DNA from: Actinomadura latina NBRC 106108
Lineage (GTDB): Bacteria; Actinomycetota; Actinomycetes; Streptosporangiales; Streptosporangiaceae
Assembly (NCBI RefSeq): GCF_001552195.1
Contig: NZ_BCQS01000006.1
Span: 236,192-300,191, forward strand
Direction: 5' to 3'
Length of the DNA stretch: 64,000 nt
Made by a program: the position numbers and the translations under genes. Below the pieces are notes generated by a model that was not told where the DNA came from, searched no databases, and saw nothing but the letters and a program-made list of their open reading frames with translations. Below are positions 10,801 to 16,480 of the stretch, in pieces. The first letter of the stretch is position 1. The number at the start of each line of letters is the position of its first letter.

Positions 10801-11415
10801 CACGACACCACCGACTCTGGCCTCAAACAAGCCCTGATCATCGGCGGCATCACCACCGTCGTTACCGCCGGACTCATCCTCTGCGCCGCCGGAGGCTGCG
10901 AATCCGGAGCCTTCCAAACAGCCGGGATCGCTTGCATGGCCTCCAAGGTCTGCGGTACGGCTCTTACGAGTGTTTTGAGCGCAGGAACTGCCGTTACCAA
11001 CGCATACGGTGCCGGAGAACTTCCCAGCGGTGCCTCGGTGGGGCGAGGCGGATCATGGTTGGCGAAGCTTCGCTGCCGTAGTAGCTGCGGACCTGATATC
11101 GGCACTAAACTGGAGTATTTCTTCGGAAATGCCACGGGAAATGCCCACAATATTCAACGAAGCGGCGACATGGCCAGTCAGTTGAATCGGATTGGGATTG
11201 GAGATAATGCAAGAGGGCGGGCGCTTTTTGCCAAGCATCTTGAAGACGTTTTCAATGATCCAAATTCTGTAGTCCGAGTCCAGGAGAATGGGCGAACGGT
11301 GAGAGAAGGGATCCTGAAGGGGCCTGGTGGAATGGTCAAGACGGAAACAGTTTGGGACGGCAATCGATTGATCACTGGTAACTTGTTTGGATCTAATTCA
11401 AGATACCGAAACTAG
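4816..11415 (+). CDS. Secreted RHS/YD-repeat polymorphic toxin
   Basis: About 2199 residues. The GTG start is preceded by TGGAGG and begins a signal peptide (Arg-rich start, AIVTALALAAGLASVPPALA). An SpvB/TcdB-like N-terminal region follows (SWSYPIRVPPVPGKL, VSYSSGSVDGRT). YD repeats then fill roughly residues 1000-1840 (e.g. YDGLGRKT, YDLLGRKTTTTDPDAG, YDDLDRLTSTTDARG). The RHS core end is unmistakable: REYDPDTGRFISVDP through NNPVTHSDPSGL at about residues 1840-1882. The last 317 residues are the toxin region: a Cys-rich linker, a hydrophobic stretch (ALIIGGITTVVTAGLILC) and an AT-richer tip with FGNATGNAHNIQRSGDM and NRIGIGDNARGRALF. I recall similar NAHNI/RS tips in other polymorphic toxins but cannot name the family or activity. 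The candidate immunity gene follows after 10 bp. Confidence 0.9.
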   Translation: MKAGRVRSRRRTLILEPRRSARAVAIVTALALAAGLASVPPALAEPPNSKRPKVENNEPVVDGRPLKARPRKVAAANPGPAARSAWPTPGIAEVSVPSGVGTGRTAKVEGANGVGASASKLPVEILAPSRQVRAAGAAPAAKQVRVQVLDQQAASRTGVDGLAFTVARTDAAAPGRVKLRLDYSAFAQAFGGAYGARLRLMELPACALTTPNKSQCQKAKPVSASNDGAAKTLTAEVEAAPAATAESSTQTATGQSATLLVAAAGADSSQGDYGATSLEASATWKAGGNGGDFSWSYPIRVPPVPGKLTPQVDVSYSSGSVDGRTANSNGQPSWLGEGFDLWPGYIERRYKGCKEDGAPKDSGGNYPADQCWGYDNATVTWGGKGGELIKASDGSWRLKDDDGTKFEKLTSSSNGNGDDNGEYWKVTTTDGIQYFFGLNRLPGWTSGKPETDSTWTVPVFGDDSGEPCHGSSFATSWCQQAYRWNLDYVVDPGGNAINYTYDQEINHYGRNLKAADETPYVRGGFLKTISYGLRKDALFAKAPAQVTFTTSERCIPSETFDCNPSKIGSNPDKWWDVPWDLHCDAGQECKDAHGGLAPTFWSRKRLTQITTQILKSDGSGYRPVDSWSMNHSWGLADVERDLLLDEIQHTGHAADGSTTTLPKVTFNPIQLDNRLDKTGDDILPYVRYRVGAIYDESGGQIDINYSDPDCSLNDLPTPETNTTRCMPVIWTPPGREDPITDWFHKYVVTSVIQTDRTGLSPDMATKYEYLGGAAWHFDDDDGLSKEKYKTWSQWRGYGHVRTLTGSYDTPSTQADTYYLRGMDGDRKTKSGGTKSVTVSDGEGGTYTDHEALAGFTLKTVQYTGPGGSVHSKTVNTPWRVQTASRTRSWGTTTANVTATDTSRTWTVKDGGGWTETKTDSTFEDSGPGIGRATSVNDLGDTSTSSDDRCTRTSYADNTGAWMVKFPSRLETVSVACTTAPDRPAEVLSDVRTYYDNGALGAAPSKGRVTKVEKLAGYDGATPRYVTQAETVYDDYGRATKVTDAAGQPATTAYADTQGLNTQITTTSPPAKPGDSATALTTVQYVDPAWGVPVTTIDQSNLGLRTDYAYDPLGRLIKVWLPNQSKANGRNPNYEYEYRVTENQIVAVTTKTLTATGAQRISGIKLLDGWLRPRQAQVPGQSGRLISDTFYDDRGQVVKTYVPYAAEGAPSTALFGIGTPGHVETQTRTEYDGLGRKTVEKLTTGNGSQPDAELWRTTYSYGGGNRTSVTPPAGATPTAEITDARGQVIERRQYKSATPTGDYDATHYTYSPAGLLTKVTDPSGNTFTTTYDLLGRKTTTTDPDAGTTRFTYDDLDRLTSTTDARGKKVFTTYDGMGRKTATHADTADGPVLASWTYDTVVRGKGKLATATRHTSDGDYTSTVRHYDDLGRADKTALTVPESQGPLAGRYLFSTQYGLDETILGQSRPAAGGLPAESMTYGYDDLLRPTGLTGSTGPTDATTYVNDVLYTPTDKLNLLELGPAGKHTWQTFTYQYGTQRPETARTSHEGVQGDDRYATYHYTDAGTITSITDTSRDGIDNQCFTHDHLQRLTQAWTQGTTDACATEPNDTITGGPAPYWHSFTYDTAGNRTSETRHGIGGTADTTRTYTYAPAGQGNRLNQVTQTGPTGQRTDTYTYDAAGNTTKRAIDVSPTSPGQTLEWDTEGELSKVTENGNDVTFVYDTDGNRLLRKDPAGTTLYLPDGTELRALGGAPAATGTRYYTFGGQTVAMRTSDGTVTHLASDHQGTAQIAVNTTTQQTTVRRSTPFGGVRGFDDDATWPNDKGFLGATKDPTGLTHLSAREYDPDTGRFISVDPVLDTANPLQMNGYTYASNNPVTHSDPSGLRVDGCEVNHDCTPHHKGRKGSQRCDIYCGPTTPHFGAKPGGDPLAAPALGHALPRKVYEHLLNLGYRGSQDFTLRDAIAFLGAGLDDNQWDGFCRTVNASAQSLCRHNPFTGHDTTDSGLKQALIIGGITTVVTAGLILCAAGGCESGAFQTAGIACMASKVCGTALTSVLSAGTAVTNAYGAGELPSGASVGRGGSWLAKLRCRSSCGPDIGTKLEYFFGNATGNAHNIQRSGDMASQLNRIGIGDNARGRALFAKHLEDVFNDPNSVVRVQENGRTVREGILKGPGGMVKTETVWDGNRLITGNLFGSNSRYRN

Positions 11416-11425
11416 GTGAGCGGGC

Positions 11426-11983
11426 GTGTCAATGATTGTGATTTCAATCGACGATAGCGAGATCATGTGCTCCGTGTGGTCGAGTTCAGGCGAGGCACGC
11501 GCAGGATCGTTCGCTGATCTCGAAATTGCGAACGAGTATGGGTCGGGTGCTGGCCGCGTATTCATCTTCTCCCGGTCGGACATGGTTGGCGAGTCAAATC
11601 ATAGATCGACGGTAGGAATACAAATGGACTCAGAATTTGAGTCACCGACGATTCTGGGGCGTGAGTGGGGTGGGGCATACTGGGTAGGCTGCAATGCGCA
11701 CCTGTACCGGATATCGCCCAGCATGGCGATCGACCGGGAGATCAATCTTGATTCGCATTTTGCCGGCCTGCGACTTGTGCCTAGCCTTGACAGGATAATC
11801 GTCCTGGCCGAAGTTGGCATTTTTGCTGTGCGCAGCAGTGGCGAGATTGATTGGCGAGTGGATCTCGACGTCATCACTGAAGTGCGCTGGGAGAGTGAAA
11901 GTGTGGCGATTTCCCAGATGGATGGTCCGCAGGTGTGCGTGGATCTTCAAAGCGGGCGGTACCGTTCCGCTGATCAGCGCTAA
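11426..11983 (+). CDS. Candidate immunity protein for the RHS toxin
   Basis: 185 residues, unrecognised. The GTG start uses an AGGTGAG ribosome-binding site that overlaps the toxin stop codon, so the two are translationally coupled. The sequence is rich in alternating hydrophobic strands and Trp/Gly (LGREWGGAYWVGCNAHLYRIS, RIIVLAEVGIFAVRS), suggesting a small beta-propeller-like or all-beta fold with no signal peptide, so it acts in the cytosol. Base composition and codon use are clearly AT-richer than the genome average and match the toxin tip. Position and composition are the basis for the immunity call. The TAA stop is formed where the IS630-like element begins, so the native C-terminus may have been a few residues longer. 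Confidence 0.65.
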   Translation: MSMIVISIDDSEIMCSVWSSSGEARAGSFADLEIANEYGSGAGRVFIFSRSDMVGESNHRSTVGIQMDSEFESPTILGREWGGAYWVGCNAHLYRISPSMAIDREINLDSHFAGLRLVPSLDRIIVLAEVGIFAVRSSGEIDWRVDLDVITEVRWESESVAISQMDGPQVCVDLQSGRYRSADQR

Positions 11984-13156
11984 CCAGGGTTAATGAGTCA
12001 TGGCGGTTTGGTGAGTGGACGGGCCGGTGGTGTGGGCGTATGCCGGTGACATGGCCAGATACCCCCAGGGCGGCGGGATGACCGACGCGGGCCGTGAACG
12101 GCGAGAACAGATTCGGATGCAGGCCGCGCAGTGGTTCGGTGAGCGTCGGCCCAACGCGTGGATCGCTGCGGAGTTGCGGGTCGGTGTGCGGCAGGTGGAG
12201 AAGTGGCGGCAGGCCTGGCGTCAGGGCGGGCCCGAGGCGTTGCGGTCCAAAGGTCCGCATCGGCGGGCGCGGCTGGACGGGGCCGCCTTCGCCCGGTTGG
12301 AGGCCGAACTGAACCGCGGGCCGGCCGCGCACGGCTATGCCGATGACCAGCGGTGGACGCTGGGCCGGATCGCGGCACTGATCAGGAGCCTGTTCGGGAT
12401 CGAGTACACCCTGCCGGGGGTGTCGCTGCTGCTGCGCCGCAACGGCTGGTCGGTCCAGGTCCCCGGGCGCCGTGCGATCGAACGCGACGACCATGCCATC
12501 GAAGTGTGGAAGACGCAGGTGTGACCGCAGGTGGAACCACCGCGGGCGACCTGGGTGCCTGGATCTGTTTCCAAGACGAAACGGGTCAGGGGCTCAGGCC
12601 GCCCGGTGAACGCTCCTGGAGCCGGCGGGGACACCGGCCGCAGGTGAGGGTGCACGGCGGCGACCACGGCGGACGGGTCTCGGTCGCCGGGATGGTCTGC
12701 TACCGCCCGGGGATGCGGCCCCGGCTGATCTACCGGCTGCACCACTACCGCCGCCGCCAAGGCGAACGCGCCGCCTTCACCCTGAACGAGTACAAAGTGC
12801 TGCTGCAGGCCGCCCACCAGCAGTTACCCGGCGGGAAGATCGTGCTGGTCTGGGACAACCTGAACATCCACCACTCAAAGTCGATGCGGGAGTTCATCGA
12901 CGCCCACGCCGACTGGCTCACGGTGTTCTACCTACCGGCCTACGCCCCCGACCTCAACCCCGCCGAGAGCGTGTGGTCCCTGCTGAAACGCTCCATGGCC
13001 AACTTCCTGGCCACCGACCTGGACCACCTCACCCACATGATCAAACACCGCCTCAAAGTCATCCAGCACCACCCCGACGTGCTCGACGGCTGCCTGACCA
13101 CCACAGGCCTCACCCTCAACACCACATCCGCCATCACCAATTTTAACCCGGGACTG
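11983..13156 (+). mobile_element. IS630-like insertion sequence
   Basis: About 1.17 kb with two transposase ORFs. The ends carry imperfect inverted repeats: CCAGGGTTAA ... ATGGCGG near 11984-12007, and the reverse complement CCCGGGTTAA ... ATGGCGG near 13127-13152. TA dinucleotides lie just outside both ends (11981-11982 and 13157-13158), matching the TA target preference of the family. The outermost few bases do not match, so the exact ends are uncertain. The insertion point coincides with the stop codon of the immunity gene. Confidence 0.7.
12051..12524 (+). CDS. IS630-like transposase, N-terminal ORF (HTH)
   Basis: 157 residues from the ATG of MARYPQGGGMTDAG. It contains the winged-helix DNA-binding part of IS630 transposases: RREQIRMQAAQWFGE, then AAELRVGVRQVEKWRQAWR, and the second HTH ending in LPGVSLLLRRNGWSVQVPGRR. 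It lacks the catalytic DDE residues, which lie in the next ORF. The TGA stop overlaps the GTG of that ORF in GTGA. Two-ORF and frameshift-fused versions both occur in the family, and I saw no classical slippery heptamer here. Confidence 0.85.
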   Translation: MARYPQGGGMTDAGRERREQIRMQAAQWFGERRPNAWIAAELRVGVRQVEKWRQAWRQGGPEALRSKGPHRRARLDGAAFARLEAELNRGPAAHGYADDQRWTLGRIAALIRSLFGIEYTLPGVSLLLRRNGWSVQVPGRRAIERDDHAIEVWKTQV

Positions 13157-13180
13157 TACGGTTTCCGGTGTAACTCCTGA
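12521..13180 (+). CDS. IS630-like transposase, catalytic ORF (DDE)
   Basis: About 219 residues from the GTG that overlaps the first ORF's stop. It shows the DDE triad of IS630 enzymes: FQDETG (first Asp), VWDNLNIHHS (second Asp) and YAPDLNPAESVW (Glu). The last seven codons (YGFRCNS) lie outside the proposed right end and seem to belong to the interrupted immunity gene, so the stop codon is supplied by flanking DNA. With the triad intact the element may still be active if the two ORF products cooperate. Confidence 0.85.
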   Translation: MTAGGTTAGDLGAWICFQDETGQGLRPPGERSWSRRGHRPQVRVHGGDHGGRVSVAGMVCYRPGMRPRLIYRLHHYRRRQGERAAFTLNEYKVLLQAAHQQLPGGKIVLVWDNLNIHHSKSMREFIDAHADWLTVFYLPAYAPDLNPAESVWSLLKRSMANFLATDLDHLTHMIKHRLKVIQHHPDVLDGCLTTTGLTLNTTSAITNFNPGLYGFRCNS

Positions 13181-13197
13181 TCAAGGAGTGACACCTG

Positions 13198-13238
13198 ATG
13201 ACGACCGAAGAGAACACGGAGGCCGCGGTGGCCGAGTC
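13198..13238 (+). pseudogene. 5' stub of a gene cut by the IS3-like element
   Basis: An ATG with a good AAGGAG site starts MTTEENTEAAVAE and runs straight into the left inverted repeat of the IS3-like element. It sits directly downstream of the reconstructed immunity gene end, so it may be the remains of a third gene in the toxin operon. Nothing on the far side of the IS continues it in the same orientation. Confidence 0.4.
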
Positions 13239-13288
13239 TGCGCCTCCCCTGAGATCGTGGAGACCGAACCTGGGAGAAGGTTGGGTCG

Positions 13289-13669
13289 TTGGATACCGAG
13301 AGACGCTCGTTCGATCCGGAGTTCCGGGCCGGAGCGGTGCGCATCGTGCAGGAGACCGGCAGGCCGGTTGCGCAGGTGGCTCGTGACCTGGGAATCAACC
13401 AGTACACGCTGCACAACTGGGTGAAGAAGGATCGGTTGGCTGGTTCTGGCGGGAACGGAGGCGGCGCCCTGTCCAAGTCGAAGGGCTCGGGGTTGAGCGG
13501 GTCCGAGCGTGAGGAGCTGGCGCGGCTGCGTCGGCAGAAGGCCGAGATGGCCCGGCGGCACGCTGAGGAGAAGGCCGTGTGGGAGGCCGAGCGCGCTCAG
13601 CTGGAGATGGAGCGTGATGTCCTCAAGCGATCAGTGGTCCTCTGGGTGAAGGAGGCGGAGGGCCGGTGA
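13289..13669 (+). CDS. IS3-family transposase OrfA
   Basis: 126 residues from a TTG preceded by GGGAGAAGG. Begins with the HTH_Tnp_1 signature (FDPEFRAGAVRIVQE, VAQVARDLGI, TLHNWVKKD), followed by a Glu/Arg/Lys-rich coiled coil (LARLRRQKAEMARRHAEEKA) and the typical end ERDVLKRSVVLWVKEAEGR. OrfB lies in the -1 frame and overlaps by GTGA, as expected for IS3 elements. Appears intact. Confidence 0.9.
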   Translation: MDTERRSFDPEFRAGAVRIVQETGRPVAQVARDLGINQYTLHNWVKKDRLAGSGGNGGGALSKSKGSGLSGSEREELARLRRQKAEMARRHAEEKAVWEAERAQLEMERDVLKRSVVLWVKEAEGR

Positions 13670-14592
13670 GCGTGGCGGCCTTCATCGCCGACCAGAAGAC
13701 CGGCCATGACGTCCCCCACGCCGTGGCCTGCCGGGCGCTGGGCGTCTCGCAGTCCTGGTTCTACAAGTGGAGGCGGCGCATCGGGGGCCAGGCCCCCACC
13801 CGCGGGAGCGGCGGCGGGTCGAGCTGGATGAGGCGATCCGCCGGTCCTTCGAGGCCTCCGGCGGCACCTACGGGTCACCGCGGATCACCGACGACCTGCG
13901 CGAAGAGGGCTGGCGGGTGTCGGTGAACACGGTGGCGGCGCGGATGGCCGAGCTCGGCTGGCCGGGCGGCCCGGTCCGCGCAGGCGCCGGTCGCTGACCC
14001 GCCAGGGCAGGCGGGCGGCGGCCCCGGATTTGGTGCGCCGCAACTTCAACGCCGTCGCGCCCGACGTGCTGGGGTCGGGGACGTGACGCAGATCGACACC
14101 GACGAGGGGCCGCTGTACCTGGCCACGGTGGAGGACATGTTCGCCCGCCGGCTGCTGGGATACGCGATGTCGCAGCACCATGACGCGGACCTGACGATCG
14201 CGTCGCTGCAGATGGCGGCGGCCACCCGCGGCGGTGACGTGGACGGGGTGATCTTCCACTCCGACCGCGGCAGCGAGTACACCGCGTCCCGCCACCAGGC
14301 CGCCTGCCGCCGCCTGGGCGTCACCCAGTCGATGGGCCGGGTCGGCTGCGCGCTCGACAACGCACCGGCCGAGGCGTTCAACTCCACCCTGAAGGTCGAG
14401 TACGTCCACCGGCAGCACTTCGCGACCAGAGCCGAGGCCCGGCTGAAGATCGCGACCTGGATCACCGGGTTCTACAACACCCGGCGCCGACACAGCGCCA
14501 ACAACGGGCTACCACCGGTGGTGTTCGAGCAGCAGATCACCGAGAAGAGGAAGGCCACGACAGCCGGCTACGCCGGGACCGAAGTGGCATAG
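13666..14592 (+). pseudogene. IS3-family transposase OrfB, three frame breaks
   Basis: An rve integrase-type OrfB is readable but only by changing frame three times, each time by -1. VSQSWFYKWRRR is in the first frame. ELDEAIRRSFEASGGTYGSPRI appears after a break near 13802 (ACCCGC for expected ACCCCGC). LAGRP and RRRRSLTRQG appear after a break near 13957. VTQIDTDEGPLYLATV appears after a break near 14071 (CTGGGG for CTGTGGG). Catalytic elements DTDEGPLYL, HSDRGSEY and the DNAPAEAFNSTLK glutamate are present. All breaks are single-base losses in G/C runs, so either decay or consensus errors in homopolymers. Confidence 0.8.
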
Positions 14593-14621
14593 ATCGTCTC
14601 CACACTTTCAGGGGATTGACA

Positions 14622-14926
14622 CCGTCGACGTCCACCGCGAGTGTCTCGATCAGTTCCTCGCGGAGGTCGTCGCCATCGCACGGCCCGTCCGGCAGAGCCA
14701 GGTCGATGTCCTTCGTCGCGCGTGCGCGGGCGCCCAAGCGGAACTCAAGGGAGGCGCCCCCTTTGAGTACCCAACCCCGTTCGGCGGCGGACAGCCGGGC
14801 GGCGATCCGGTCGAACACCGCGACGCGGCGCAGGCGGCTGAGGTCCGTGCCGGACTCGTCCGCACGCTGCCTGAGCCGGGCCTCCAGGGCGCGCCGCAGA
14901 TCGACCGCGGTGGCGTAGCGGCTCAT
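14622..14926 (-). pseudogene. AbiEii/AbiGii-type nucleotidyltransferase toxin, truncated by IS3
   Basis: The first 100 or so residues of an AbiEii toxin are intact: VLKGGASLEFRLG with ARATKDIDLAL, the G-rich and DxD-type nucleotidyltransferase motifs, at about residues 50-75. After DVDG the frame enters the IS3 right end and stops soon in foreign sequence (the open frame nominally reaches 14537). Full-length family members are well over 200 residues and need the missing C-terminal part, so the toxin should be inactive. The ATG overlaps the AbiEi stop (ATGA), as in type IV toxin-antitoxin operons. Confidence 0.8.
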
Positions 14927-15525
14927 GGCCTTTCCGCCTGAAAGGCTCGCTGCACGGCAAGTTCCGCGCGGGCGCCCAAGCGTTGAGCGGCCCGCAGGAG
15001 TTGGCCCTTGGTGGCGGCCCCCCGGTCGAGAAGTTCGGCTACGGCCGAGTCGATCGCGTCCTGATCGAGCCCGTCTGCGGCGGACTCGGCGATGGCGCGG
15101 ACGGGTGCGGTCACCCGGAACCCCTCATGCTCTTCGATCTCCTCGGGGGAAAGCTCGGCGCGGTGGACGACCACCGCTGGGTCCCGCTGCCGGAAACCGG
15201 GCGGGACGGTCAGGTGGATCTCGACGGGGTTGGCGATGCCCAGGTCGTGCACGACGAGCGCGGTGCTGTGCGACACCACCGCCAGGTCGCGGCTCCAGAG
15301 CGTCCAGCGGACGAGGTGATCGTTCTCGCCGGTCGGCAGGTCGGCGAACTCGCGGAAGCGGTAGACACCCCGATTGACGCGCGTCCAGTTGCCGCGCTGC
15401 ACATGGAAGTACTGCGACTGGTAGGAGTAACCGTCCTCCAGGGCCTGTGCGGCGGTGAAGTAGCCGCGCTGGCGCGCCGCCCGGCGCCACAGCCGGGCGC
15501 GAGGCTCGTCGTCCCGCTGCCGCAT
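14923..15525 (-). CDS. AbiEi-family type IV antitoxin / transcriptional regulator
   Basis: 200 residues. N-terminal winged-HTH (ARQRGYFTAAQALEDGYSYQ, HVQRGNWTRVNRGVYRF) and the C-terminal AbiEi antitoxin domain (DLAVVSHSTALVVHDLGI, IHLTVPPGFRQRD, VTAPVRAIAESAADGLD). AbiEi proteins neutralise the AbiEii nucleotidyltransferase and also repress their own promoter by binding inverted repeats; a strong inverted repeat lies just upstream. Its toxin partner is now truncated, so this is an orphan antitoxin that may keep only the repressor role. Confidence 0.85.
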   Translation of the reverse strand: MRQRDDEPRARLWRRAARQRGYFTAAQALEDGYSYQSQYFHVQRGNWTRVNRGVYRFREFADLPTGENDHLVRWTLWSRDLAVVSHSTALVVHDLGIANPVEIHLTVPPGFRQRDPAVVVHRAELSPEEIEEHEGFRVTAPVRAIAESAADGLDQDAIDSAVAELLDRGAATKGQLLRAAQRLGARAELAVQRAFQAERP

Positions 15526-15560
15526 ACAGGCGACCCTAACGTCGTTGCACCTTCAAGTCA

Positions 15561-15599
15561 CTTTTAGTTTGATGCAGCGTGTCTGCTTCAAACTAAAAG
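15561..15599 (-). promoter_or_regulatory. Inverted-repeat operator upstream of AbiEi
   Basis: CTTTTAGTTTGATGCAG (15561-15577) is repeated inverted at 15583-15599 with one mismatch in 17 (CTTTTAGTTTGAAGCAG on the minus strand). It is AT-rich in a GC-rich setting and 36-75 bases upstream of the AbiEi start. A TTGAAG -35-like box overlaps it on the minus strand. AbiEi antitoxins are known to bind paired inverted repeats in their own promoter. Confidence 0.7.
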
Positions 15600-15637
15600 A
15601 GAGATTGAGGTTCAGGACGCCTCGTGGACCAGCGTGT

Positions 15638-16429
15638 TCAACTCGTCGAGCGCAGTGCTCGGATCTCCAGTTCTTCGGCCTCGCGCGCGGCGTACTGGTC
15701 CAGAACTCTATCGAGCACCTCGCGAGCCTTGGGGGCGAACGAGTCGAGGAAGTCGTGGTGCCGGACCGCCACCCGCCGTGCTCGCTCCGACCGCGACAGG
15801 AGGGGATCTCCCGCGCCAGGTACAGCAGCAGGTCGATCGTGTCGGTGTCCGGCCGTCCCGCCCACTCGGCGAGGTCCTCCGGGACGGTGTGGCTCTCGGT
15901 CGGCATTTTTGCGGGTTCCTGCCTGCTCTTGGCGTGCGCCCAGCGCCCAGGAGTTGATGCGGCTCCAGGTTCAGCTTGATGACCTGGCCCCGGACGAACT
16001 GCTCCTACTCGATCAGCCGACGGCCGCCCCGGCGCTGGTGTCGGACACGTAGAAGGCGCTGCCCCACTGCGTGACCTGGCGATGCCCGTTCGTTGTGTAG
16101 GCGAAAGGGACGTCCAGCAGGCGGGCGTACCGTTTGACCTGCTCGAAGCCGTTCGCCGGATCTTTGCGTGATCGCTTTGCTTCGATGACGGCGATCGGCT
16201 GCCCGTCGGAGGACGACAGCACATAGTCGGCCTTCAGCGGCCGTTCTTGCGGATGGCGGCGGGCGCGCGGATGCGGCCCCCGGGTCATCGGATACTGGGG
16301 GTGGATCTGATCTTCCTGCCAGTCGGCCTGTTCCAGGGCGGGGAGCACGAAGCGGCGGCAGGTCTCGTCCTCAAGGGGGTCCTGGAATCTGGACGTCACC
16401 GCACCATTCTTACCTGAGGCGGCTGACAT
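15638..16429 (-). pseudogene. Type I restriction enzyme R subunit (hsdR) remnant
   Basis: The 5' part (138 codons, stop near 16013) is an HSDR_N-like nuclease domain: LKADYVL and VIEAKRSRKDP supply the D...ExK core, followed by EQVKRYARLLDVPFAYTTNG. The 3' part, in other frames, matches the C-terminal end of type I R subunits: EDLAEWAGRPDTDTIDLLLYLA, then a frame change near 15800 into LLSRSERARRVAV and FLDSFAPKAREVLDRVL. The whole helicase middle (some 500 or more residues) is missing. It is a dead gene from a restriction system, next to the broken AbiE pair. Confidence 0.7.
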
Positions 16430-16480
16430 TCTCGGTCCGATCGCTCTTCGGCCGCAGAGTTGGCCCTTCTCGGCCGTCGG

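Larger units (their letters stand above)
13239..14621 (+). mobile_element. IS3-family insertion sequence, decayed
   Basis: 1383 bp bounded by 26-bp imperfect inverted repeats with TG...CA ends. Left is TG-4-TCCCCTGA-4-GTGGAGAC (13239-13264); right is its inverted counterpart with identical blocks and spacings (14596-14621). Flanking bases (GTC on the left, CCG on the right) give no target duplication, so the flanks have probably been rearranged after insertion. The element cuts a small ORF on its left and the AbiEii gene on its right. Confidence 0.85.

Noticed and set aside
12480..12530. Programmed -1 frameshift between the two IS630 ORFs
   Set aside because: No slippery heptamer was found; the GTGA overlap explains expression of the second ORF more simply.
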